This document shows positions 11,877 to 22,900 of a stretch of 64,000 nt of DNA, piece by piece. Source of the stretch: Bemisia tabaci (taxonomy: Eukaryota; Arthropoda; Insecta; Hemiptera; Aleyrodidae); assembly GCF_918797505.1 (NCBI RefSeq), contig NC_092802.1, forward strand, positions 15,273,883 through 15,337,882, in the 5' to 3' direction. The position numbers and the translations under genes are program-made. How positions within the stretch are numbered: the first letter of the stretch is position 1; the number at the start of each line of letters is the position of its first letter. The notes under the pieces are model-generated. The model was not told the origin of the DNA. It ran no database searches and saw only the letters and a list, made by a program, of their open reading frames with translations.

Positions 11877-14357
11877 TCTCAGACGTCAAGCCCTTGCCCA
11901 TGATGGGCAGCGATCTCACAACTTCAGGAAGAAGTACTCGATTTTGTGACCAAAGTATTTTCTCATAACTTTCATATCATCATTCTAGAACCGGGTTTTT
12001 TCGCTGCGTTTTTCACTTATTTCATTCTTGTTGAGTTTGATAACGAGCAACAGAGAGGCACTTTTAGGGAGTTATGTCTCTCCAGTGAGCTCTGCACTCG
12101 ATCCAAAAGAGCTGTTTCTCATGCATCCTCTTCCGAAGTTGCTGAAGGAGCTCAGCGAAGGATCCTAAATTGAATTCGGTATTTTCAACATGGCAGAAAA
12201 CGAGGGGAAGCAAAAAGGAAAACTTGTGAAGCGATAAGTGCGATAAGTGAAGCGAAAAATTTAACCTTCATTTTTACTGATCAGGTGGCCATTTAAGCAC
12301 CTCCTGAATGCCAGTACCGAGTATCATGTTGTACCACAGTGTACCTACACTGATTCAGTTCATTGGCCAGGACGTAGATGATTGAGTTTTTGAGCAGCTG
12401 GACTCGGTCGATCTTGAAATGCTCCTCTTTGTCTCGTTTAGCTGGTTCCTAATCTCTGGTGTCCACTATGTTGGACATACTTTTTGCTGCTACTTGTTCA
12501 GATTTTTTTTCTGAAGGAGATAACTCATGCTGAACTCAGCACCCAGCCCGCTCTAGGATTTGACGTTTGTCCACCCTCTCCCTATTTCTATTTTCAGGAA
12601 AGGGAAAACGAGTGGTGGAAGTCATTTGTTCTACTATTTCAAATTCTTTTTTTCTTAGAAAACAGCCTTGACGTCAAATTTTTGCTCAGCGCAAATTTAA
12701 TTGTGCCCTGTAATCAAAACAACCTTATCCTTCCTGACGACATTTTGTCCTTAATTTCGTTATCAATGCCAAGAATTTTAAATTCACATTGGAAACCATT
12801 TGACTTTCTGTTGAATATGCTCATCGAAAACTCATTTCAAGAAACATAGAACCTACTTTTGTTGATTTCAAGATGGGTACAAAGTAGTGCTCCTAAGCAT
12901 CCATTTTCCTGTCTCTGGCTACAGAAAGTATCTAGTGCAAATCAAAAAATGACTCCGAAACGCAGTAGCATTGACACCTTGTAATTTGCCGCAATAAGAA
13001 AAAAGGTGTTTTTTTTTTTTTTAATTCTCTGAAAGGTCAAGACTTTTAAAGCACCTGTTTTTAGAAGTTACATATTTTTTTAGCTTAAATTAAGCTGTTT
13101 ACTTGATCTTGATCGATAGGAATTTGTACTGAAAGAAACGTTTTTGATAATGTGTTCTGCTGTGAGCAAAAGTTTCTATATTGTATGTAAGAATATTTGT
13201 GAAAGTTTTATATTTTTGAATCTTCAATTGTTTTTTACCGCATAAACATTTGGTTTTTTATCTTGTTTCATTTAAATTATTGACCTTTAATTTTGAATCC
13301 TTTGAACCGGCTTTAATAGAAACACACCAAGTTGCTTTAAGTTTGAACAGAGAAAAGGAGGTTTAAGGTCTTTCATCTATACGAGACTCAATGTTAAAGA
13401 CAAACTTTAGCTATTTTTTTCGACTCACGACCTAAATCCAATGATTCTATTAAAAAATTCTGCTCAAGAAGCAGATTAAGTTCATAATGATTGGAGATTC
13501 TACAAATATTTTTTTCATTCTAGTAGCATTGGCTGTTGAAAAAAGTTAAGAGCCTCACAACTTTTAAAGAAACTGTTAAAATATGCAAGTAAAGAAACTC
13601 TTTTTGTTCTTTTTTATGTAAACCTGCCATCTAGCAGAGTTACAAGTTTTTAATCACTTTATTTTAGTAAAAATTTTTTTATGAAATTGACGTACTCTTT
13701 TGTCTTTTAGGTTTCATATTTTACAGGTAATTTTGTGCTTAGCATCAATCTGAGTGATTAATGAAATGTTGATGCCGATTATTTTACCGTACTTGAAAGA
13801 GAACAAAAGGGAGTTTCTAAATCATAGCATACATTTAAACAATTTTCTTTCAAAATTTGACTTAAAATGCTATGGGAGAATTCAAGAAGGAAAAAAACCC
13901 CAGGCTAAATGGTCTAGTTCAAGAAAAAAACCAGTAATTCCAAGAGAAATGAAGAGCAGTTTAATCTGCAAGGTTTCTGAAAAATTCATGATGTACATAG
14001 TTTCAATTACAAATATATAAATTTTAAAAATTACAAAAGTCCATTGACGCAGCGAGCGTCTTAATAAATTAAAAATCATAAAAATAATCAACATCTTTCA
14101 GACATAAATAACTAGATACATAAAATTACATGGTGAAGACTCCTTAACAGCAATACACCAGTATCTCAGTTTATTTTGCTTATGGTTAAAATGAATTACC
14201 AGACATTAATTTAAGCTGAAATGTCATGATACAAAAGAGATATACTGGGTAGAGATTGAGTATTTACAGAGTACTTAATCATCACTCACTACCTTTTTGC
14301 ACAAGATGAGGGTCCGGTGTGGAGAGTACAGACGTTACACATGTCAGTTTTTTGGTC
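11877..14357. other. Region between convergent gene ends (ATG7 3' UTR side)
   Basis: Immediately downstream of the ATG7 stop this should hold its 3' UTR, but no clear AATAAA is seen close to the stop. The open frames of 60-120 codons here have biased, low-complexity composition and no splice context or recognised motif. An AATAAA on the minus strand at 14,170-14,175 fits polyadenylation of the minus-strand candidate gene that ends at 14,358. Confidence 0.5.
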
Positions 14358-17301
14358 TTATTTCTCTGAAAGTGGAAAACGAAAAAAAAAAAAAAAATGT
14401 GCCTGTCACACTATCAACTGTTCAACAAGTTAAAACTGAAAATCAGCCCTCTAGTTTACTGAAAAAGTCTATTAAACTAGACCAACCTCTTCACAAAGCG
14501 GATCAAAGTGACGTTTCAGAACCCCCAAAGAGAAAAAGTTGGTCTAGCCAAACGAACTTCCTCAGAAAACCAGAGCGCAGAATTTCAACCTTCATAGCTT
14601 TTTGGAAAGCTGGGACTATGACTAACTCACCTTTCTCTTCATATTCATTCACCCTCAGTAGTTCCATGGAACTTATGATTTGAACGAGACTAATATGTGG
14701 TGCCAGAGGAAATAGGCCTGTTGGGTGTAACACAAAGTTGTAATTCAACGGCTGAATTTTACGGTTGGGCAAGAGATGCTAACTCATAACCTCTACAATC
14801 GATATCAATGGGTACATTCCCTTTAAAAACGACGGTGGGTGATGTTGTCTATTGCTTGGATGCATATTGCAGTTGTGAATTTGTCTTACATCAGGGTTAA
14901 ATTAAAATGAATAATTATGCTTGCAGCTTTTTTATAGATACTCAATAAAATAGAAAACATTCCTCAAAGAAAAAAAAGTCCGGTAAAAATAAACTGTCTT
15001 TTCAAATTGAAACTAACTCAAAACAATGATTTAATGATCAGCCAATTTTTCCTCTACCTCAGATGCAGTTTTGAAAAGACTTTTCTCCAAAACATAGGAA
15101 ACTGAAAGAATTTCAATTCAGTAACATAAATTCGATTGAATAAAAAAAAATACAGAAAAAAAGAGGACCTTTCAACCAATTAGAGAAGCTAACAAGGGAC
15201 CAACTTCTGAGATCTTCATCCCTTGAGTGATTCTTTGCAAAAGGAGGAAGAAAAAATTGCGAAAGAGGCTGACTATAAAATTGAAAGCTATGATTAGTTG
15301 ATAAAAAATGGAATGATAATTAAATATACTAGGTAAAATAAAATAAAAAAAAAACAACAGTTAACTTACACTTATTGTGGCTTTTTAAACCCAGCAAAGA
15401 GGGATTTATGAAAAGGAGCAAATTATTCTCGTTTCACCTCGACTGATATTAAGTTTAGTTCGTTTAAAAAATAGAGAATATTTTACTGTGGTAAAATTTG
15501 AGGCAGACTGAAGCAACTTTGAAAATTTCATTTAAAACCTTCAAAAGAAGAAATTATATTTTTGATACCTAAAATTCGGTGGACAACATCAAATGGGCCC
15601 TTTTTTAGAAAGAGGTAGAACATCAAATGGGCCTTTTTTTTAGAAAGGAGTATAGCGCTTCTTTTCTCTCCATCAGAACAGAAACTCGAATTTTAGCAAT
15701 TCATTTTCAAGCTTCAAGAAACAATTTAGGTTCTGACTGAAAATTTTACAAGCCGTTACTGGGAGTCTCTTCAAACCTTCTTGTCGACTCAGGATATCTA
15801 CTGATACTTGAAAATTGTAGAGAATCTACAGTTTGACAATTTGCTCACAAATCATAAAAAAGTGGTTGAAATTAGGTTTTTTTAGGTGAAGATTTTAGAG
15901 AGGCGTAGACAAATAACTTCTCTCTGCTGAATTCAATGTAACTTCAATGCGGTGGTCTATTAGAGCTTACAAACTAAGACATGATTTACAAAATTTCAAG
16001 TTGTTTCTCCTGACTTCTAATTCAATGTTTTAGAACAGCTTTCAAGTTCAGCCGTTAGAGCCGAAATCTCACTGCAGCAAAGACAAATACAACTAACAGG
16101 ATTTCAAACTTAAAAAAAGTGTGATTACTGTCGGTGATAGTTTCTTTTTAGAAGAATCAACGTCAGAACTGAGGAAAAAAGATCAGATTTTGTAGAAGCC
16201 AATTCAGCTACAGACGCCATGACTTAGAATCTAAAAGGTTACGTTCCCTTGTATATCAGTCTGAAATCTCTGTCGCTGAGGAACTTAAATGGAGAAACAC
16301 CAACAGCCAAAAATACTCATAATTTGGGGAGTACCCAAGATCATTCCAGAGCATTCCTGTTCTCGTCACAAAGCTTTCCCAGAAATTTGATCTCTGATAC
16401 AAACTATTTTAGATGGTATTTCACAACACAAGCCAGAATCACAATCTGAATTTAGCAGTTGAAAATGGGAGTTATCGGTCGTTACTCAGCAGTCGGAAAT
16501 TCCCAATTTAGAGTCTTCTTTTACTTACATTTACAACAGATTAATTCAAAAAGTTCAGACAGACTGATGACTGCTGAACCCCGATTCTCATCGGTGCCCT
16601 GAATATGCGCAAAATTCAGGGAAGCACTCAACAATCGACCGATGAGTCCTACGTTCAGCTCTCCATCTTCTGCGTGCGATTCCGGCGAAAGAAAATGCTC
16701 TAAAGTTGTCACTAAAGTTGTAATCATTCTTCCAAAATCAATGAGATCTTTTTGTATAAATATCAAACACTTCAAAAAAAAGGGCCACATTTGAATACAG
16801 TCCTGACAACCACATTGAAGTCAACTAGAATATAGTTATAAAAGTAAGAAAACAAAAAAGGAAGTAAAGTTGAAATCAGAAATCAAATCAGGATCAAAAT
16901 ATTCACAGTCTTCTTTCACGATAATCACAATGGGTCAGGGACTTTACACGAACGGCTTATCATGCACATACCCCTAAAATTTACACTAAATTACAAGTCA
17001 AAATACTTACAAATAATACAAAGGATGATTTTTTTGGTGCGTTTACAGTTTGTACAAAGTCACCAGCACAAATCCTAAAAGGTTTGTGATGAGTTAAAAT
17101 ATTCACCTCTGAGGAAAAGTTTTAAAAAAAATTTGAGAAGTTCTTCCACAAATATTGGTAGACTCAAATTAGTTTGTTATCTGACCAGAATACAGTAAGC
17201 TTGAGAAACTACCAATAGATTAGGTCAGTTGTGTCTGTCAAAGAAGCCTGTTTTAATGGTTACAGTCCGTCAAAACAGGATTCTATGTACATAACGCACA
17301 C
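14358..17301 (-). CDS. Unrecognised gene, candidate exons only (probably a helical protein), incomplete
   Basis: Not recognised. Phase-compatible candidate exons on the minus strand are, in transcript order, 17264-17301 (weak GTAACC donor), 17011-17074, 16529-16769 and, separated by an unresolved part, 14631-14751 and 14358-14365 ending in TAA. The 80-residue exon 16529-16769 is rich in amphipathic helix (GRMITTLVTTLEHFL, GLIGRLLSASLNFAH, SLSELFELICCK) and ends at a strong GTAAGT. Exon 14631-14751 encodes NFVLHPTGLFPLAPHISL followed by VQIISSMELLRVNEYEE, and splices in phase to a two-codon terminal exon. A polyadenylation signal follows at 14,170-14,175. The look is of a HEAT/armadillo-like protein, but I cannot name the family. 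The middle exons and the N-terminus are not resolved, and two genes rather than one remain possible. Confidence 0.35.
15585..15653. repeat. Two-copy 34-bp tandem duplication
   Basis: AACATCAAATGGGCC followed by a T run and AGAAAG occurs twice head to tail, starting at 15,585 and at 15,619, with only small differences. Confidence 0.75.
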
Positions 17302-18277
17302 CTGAAAGATGAAACAACAATTCAAAGGATGCAAATTTCCATCCTATCGTATTGGGAGATTCAACATATTATAACATTGGTGGATCAACATAGATGAATG
17401 AAAAGTCCCTTGATAGGGAGAGTTAAATCATCTGAGGTCCTTGATGTCACAAACTGGCTCAAAGATGATTCAAGTGATAATGTGTTTTGGTAATCCTTGT
17501 TCGAATCATTCTTGGCTTTCTTTCGTCCTTTCTCTTGGTTCCCTGGTTCATATTGGTTTATAATCTCAGGGTTTCTACTTTTTTCAATTTTTAAATTCCT
17601 TGAGTGTTCCCTGTCTTTTCCCTGCAATATTTATGAAAAATAACTTTACTAAAACGTATCCGTCGCAAAGGTTTAACTTAACAACTCTTCTAAGACTATG
17701 GTCGCCGACAACTTAGTTATTTATCCAAGAAATCAGCAAAGCTATTAGCTGTAAATAGGAATTTAAAATTGAAAGGAGACAGCAGGCCACTTTCGCTTTT
17801 AAAGTCTCGTTCCGAGTAACTCTTTTCATTGAATTCATATAGAGAAACTCTAATTCTTTTAAATTTGAAAGTTAATGTCGAATTCCCTGTGTTTTCCCTG
17901 TTTTTTCCGAGCAGTAGAAACCCTGCAATCTTTGTAAATGATGAGAAAGTGATCTTTCTGCCCGATTGTGTCTTAAGTACAGCCAAAAAACGAGACAAAT
18001 CAGAAATTGATTCCTCAAGGCATAACTCTCCCTATGAAGAGACTCTTCATGAATGGACTAAATGTTCATTCACAAATACAAAAAAAAAAAAGCTTGTTGG
18101 GATTTCAGCACCCCTAATGATATTAAATACAAAATTTTCTTTGTGGGAGAAATAAATAGTGATCACAAAAACTATTAAAAAAATAAAAAGGAGGATTTTT
18201 ATATTTACATATATTCTCGGGATTTCCATTCCTTGTTACCTCTCACTGAGTTTAAAAGTTATGGCCTTTCATAATCA

Positions 18278-18376
18278 TACTATTCCTGTCCAAGTTATTC
18301 AATTTAACAATACTATTCCTGTCCGCATCATTCAAATTAACATTACTATTTCTGTCCAAGTCATTCAATTTAACAT
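18278..18376. repeat. Minisatellite, three 33-bp units
   Basis: Three consecutive units begin at 18,278, 18,311 and 18,344, each starting TACTATTCCTGTCC (the third TACTATTTCTGTCC) and ending ATTCAATTTAACA or similar. The unit length is a multiple of three, so one frame stays open, but no gene context supports translation. Confidence 0.85.
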
Positions 18377-19399
18377 TGTTTCATAAGTTTTTTATGATGC
18401 TTTAAAATATTAGAAATATTTCTTTAAGTCCAATCAAAATCACTTGCACTTTACATTGCCACTGATATTGCGCAATGGCACATTAATTTGTTATTCCGGT
18501 TCAATAAAGAGATAGTTATGTTTGAATCTTTTAAAAAGATAGAAGAGAGGAAGAGAGAGAAAAAAGAGAGATCTCTTGAACGACGCGTTCTCCTTATCAT
18601 GATGACGCAGAGTGTTGAGTCATTTCTGACAATTTCCTTTTTAGAACGCAGAAACATTTTTAAGCGCTAATGTACAGATATGTATTTTTGAGTAAACAGA
18701 ATAATATGGAATTTGTGCTTTAAGCAAGCCAGTTAACTCGTTAATGTACAGGAATGAGTTGGTCAGATTATTTCAGGTTTCCCTGACGGTAGAAGCGCTG
18801 CACCTTGTATCATACCAAGAAAAATCAATGTAACTATCTTCTCAACTCAATCGAAAGACCAAAATTAAGGCTGAAAATCACCAAGCAGTTTTACTGCTAA
18901 TTTTTCGATGAGAGTCAACATTTTGAGAAGCTCAAAAGGCTGGCTTAATTTCTACTTATCTTACAAAAATTGAAAAATAATCAAAAACTAAATACATATT
19001 ACCTGATCAATAAATCAGGGGTCTAGTACACACTGAAATATACTGCAACTCTACAAACAAGCTGAGAGAATGATCTGAAAAATAAAGGATCACTCATTTC
19101 GAAAAGTACATAATATGATATGAAACTACATATTTGAGAGCTCTTTCCAGGGCTTTTTGCAGACACAAGTTTTACCACCTCGTCCGACAATAAAATAAAA
19201 TCCGAAATTCAATTTGAAATCATACTTTGGGGTTACAAAGAAAAATTGATGCGTAAATAAGAGATGACACATCATAAACTTTGAGCACCACCACTATATT
19301 AAAATGTGTCATCTACCGTTATGATCTTGGTAACTCAGATCTGCTCGGATCAAAATAATACTCAGCTTCTTCTTAATTTAGGTGCTCTGCTACTTCTAC

Positions 19400-19815
19400 A
19401 ATGTGTCAGTGGCACCCACCTTTTTTTCAATTCATTTTCTGAAAGTCTGGAGTAAACTAAATTTCTAGGAATTCGTCAGCTTTTTTCAATTCTAAAAGAC
19501 CAAGGTACTCCGTTTTGAAAACGCCAAGAATGAAATCCATCTGAAATCATATTTTTAGCGGGTGCTGATGATGTAGCTAAGCGGAAGAAACAGCGTTTGC
19601 TGATTGACTGAACTCGTCTTATGGCATCCCCTTACTTTATCAACTCGATTGATGAGTGACATTTAAACGGGTCGGATTTTGATTAGCTTTTTCTCCCCTA
19701 AGAAATGATTTTTTTAACTTTTCATTTTTTCACCAATTACAGAGGAAAAACTATATTACAACCCTGCAAAAATTTCTTGCCACTGCCTTGCTGTTTCACA
19801 AGCTAAGCCATTCTG
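19400..19815 (+). repeat. Dispersed repeat, family X copy
   Basis: Shares ordered blocks with 54,634-54,905 in the same orientation (GGCACCCA, ATTTTCTGAAAG, a TTTTTAGYGGG block, TTTGCTGATTG, then ACAACCCTG...TTCCTGGCAACT-like end) and with 7,120-7,480 in the opposite orientation. It lies just downstream of the zinc-finger gene's stop codon and may be in its 3' UTR. Confidence 0.6.
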
Positions 19816-19975
19816 ATTTTCTTCAGAGGACCGGCGAGGGAATGATTTCCGAAGTTTCAAGGACCAGCTGAAAATTGGCAAAACTTGATTATAAGTACGG
19901 TTTTGATTTAAGAAAGCTCTCATGTTTGCTTTAAGAGCTTCTGCTTGTTCATCCTTTACCTTCGTAGATTATAAA

Positions 19976-22900
19976 TCAAGTTGCTGGTGAACTCAGTCTA
20001 CGGAGGTTGTCAATGAACTGATTTGAGGTGATGGTCGGGGTGCAGAGGTACGTTGTTCCGGTGGGCATCTGAAAAACCTGCGCTGAGCTTGTGTGCAGAA
20101 TGCTAGGGGCTAAAATGGCTGCTGTATTGACTGTAGAGAGAGGATCTTGATTTTCCTACAAAACAAGAGAGTACAAAATTATGAAAGTCGACTGAATGAG
20201 AGCAAGAAGGCTCTGTTTTAACATTAAAAGAGCTGGTACATATTTAAATGTTCAACTTTTTCATAGTGTCTACAAACTTTAAGGAAACAATTCCCAGACT
20301 TCCCAGGTTTTTCCTAAAAATATTATCAAAATTCCTCGCCTTTTCACATCATCGATTATCATATAAAACTAAAAATGAACAACTTTAGGCATTAATTTTA
20401 CTGAGAATGATGAAAACGTGTGAACCTTTTTCCTTCAGGGATTAATCATACAATTAAATTAAAATTGCAATCGCTTACTGAAATACATTCCTCTACTCAC
20501 TATTTACATTGTCCAATCATGTAGTTTTGACACCTGTGTTTAACATCATATGTTTCTGTGACACGAATTTGGTTTCTAAACTCTCTATAGTTGTTCCCTC
20601 CAACTAAACCAAAGAGTCCTTTAAAATGTTGTTAAAATACCACTCAAGAAAAAAGAAAAGAGATAAAAAATTATTCCTACTTTTATTGAATAAAATTAAC
20701 AATATTCATATTATGAATTGCGCTATTTGGGTTGTCAGCAGCAATTTGCTGGTATCGTGAACCTCCAAACAGACTGAGACAAAACCGTACACAATTTTTT
20801 ACCCATAATGTAGGAATGTTCACCCTCTTCCACATTTTGAAGGCCTTTCCACAATTTGGGACATGATTGCGCATAAACTGCACTCCTAAGCATCACTATG
20901 CCCAGTTAGAGGGCCCAAAAAAAAAATAAATAGAAAGGGCAAAGTCCATTGTTCCATAATTGAGAAAACTTTTCTAAGAAGTTTAAAATGATCAAATTCA
21001 AATGCAGTTCAAGGATTTTGCAAAGTTTCATTTAAAAAATAACCTATCTCTTCAAGTATAGTTGCAAGTCAGCTTCTTTGTGGTGGAACTTTTCTTCGTC
21101 GTTTAGCAAAAATTCCCTGAAACTTTCGACGGAAAACATGCACCCACACACAGATAAGTTGAAATGAGTTGTCTGGCAAAACTAACTAATGCAAATACTC
21201 TCCTGTGTCTTTTTTTCCTTTTTTTTATATTAGATAGAGAAACTACGAGGTATTCATCTTTTTTACATTCCCTACAAAGTATTAATCTATTAGACATTAT
21301 AGCTCCTGGGTCACTGACCGCTTCATTTGGAGTTAGTGGCTTACCTCATTAGAGCTTGAAGTAGCCGCAACAGGTGACTGGCACTGCACAACCTGCGTCA
21401 ATTGGGATTGCATTTCACTCTGCTGAACTTGTGTCTGTTGCGTTTGTTGTGGCTGCTGAGATTGCTGCGGCTGTGCCTGTTGCTGCTGTTGATCATGGGG
21501 CGACTGATCCTGTGATTGCTGGCGTTGTGGCAGGCGCTGCTGGATCTTCCCTCGGCTGCGGTGGCGCGCTTTATGTGTTAGCAGGTGACTTTTGTCACTG
21601 AACACCTTATTGCACACATCGCAGCGCAGAGGGTTATCTGGGTCTTCCCCATTTTGTTCATTTTGGTGACAATTCAAATGCAACATGTAGTAATGCTTCA
21701 CAACAAATGATTTGCCTGTTAAAAAAGATACATTTTTTCATGTGTAATTAATCAATATGTTTAAATCTCCATGAAAATGGAGGTATTTTAGAAGCGTGCA
21801 AACCTAACAATGTTATTTCATTTTTTATTAATTTATTTGCTCCCCAGAGAAGTCGGTGTCAAAGCATACGCTCTCATTATGATGCTTGTTGGTCAATGAA
21901 ATGACTCAGCTCATAGGTAATTTGCCGATGATGCCCCACGGTGTCATGATCACTGATCAGGGCGCTTACTACTGGCAAAAAATGATCAATCACCGACTAC
22001 ACAGTAAAAGTCAGGGAAGTAAAAGGAGTTTTCCTCACCACATACTTAAGTGCATTTTTTTTTACTCCATGCCTTTCTATAGTACGAACAGAAAATATGT
22101 AGCAAAAATACTGCATGAAAATTCACTAGATGTTAAAATATGCAGCAAGACTGTAACATTAAAATATGTAGCAAGGCTATGTCCTTGTTTTATGTTGCAA
22201 GAAGATGTGCAGCAAATTTTCATTTGATTTAATGCGCTACAGCCAATTCCCAAACAGACGGTGATTAAACAGACGGTGTTTCTATGGGGCGAAACGAATT
22301 ATTTAGGCAAATTTATATGCCTGTAGGTAGCTTGAGTTGTAGAGGATCGAAATCCATCAAACACTAAAAGTTAGAAATTTGTCCTTTAGTTCCTTTCAGC
22401 ACCACTATATCCGATGCATTATTGATAATGATCAGAATGAACAGAATATTGAACAGTCCATATAATATAAAATTGGTACAGAATTTTGAGAAAAAGGCTC
22501 CTGAAGTTATTCATTGATCATGAAAAACCAGTAAGTTTGAAATGAAATTAAGTTTCTTTTCTTGTTGGACCCACTGAGAATATCAATTGACGGGGCCTTT
22601 AAATCAGCTCTTAAGTTGTGCGCTATTGAAGAATACATTTTTGTTCATGTTAACTACTTACCACAGATTTCACAGCTAAAAGGTCCAGATATACCATGGA
22701 TTTTCTTGTGTTTCAGTAAGTTGTCTTTCCGGCTGAAAGACTTCCCGCAAAGATCGCAGTCATGAACCTTCTGCCCAGTGTGCGCTAACATATGCCTCAA
22801 TAGATGCTCTTTGCGACCAAAGGCTTTGTTACATGTGCTGCAGACAAACGGTCGCTCTCCTGAAACATGTAAAAAAATACATTGACCATTAGGACGCCTT

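Larger units (their letters stand above)
17302..19975. other. Gap between the minus-strand candidate gene and the zinc-finger gene
   Basis: It holds the 3' UTR of the zinc-finger gene on its right side, the family X repeat at 19,400-19,815, the 33-bp minisatellite at 18,278-18,376, and motifs of the CAGGGAAAACAGGGAATT type near 17,610 and 17,880 that look like a dispersed repeat. Open frames here (for example 17,385-17,627 minus) overlap such repeat motifs and lack convincing splice donors. Confidence 0.45.

Noticed and set aside
12484..12849. 121-codon plus-strand open frame downstream of ATG7
   Set aside because: Phe/Leu/Ile-heavy composition typical of AT-rich noncoding DNA, no splice or start context, no motif.
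13754..14020. 88-codon plus-strand open frame
   Set aside because: Somewhat protein-like, but isolated, with an upstream stop right before it and no promoter, partner exon or recognised family.
17385..17627. 80-codon minus-strand frame following a CAG acceptor
   Set aside because: It starts inside a CAGGGAAAAGACAGGGAAC-type dispersed repeat and has no usable donor in the phase needed to join the next candidate exon.
18278..18376. Spaced direct repeats as a CRISPR-like array
   Set aside because: The units are contiguous 33-bp tandem repeats without unique spacers, in an animal genome.
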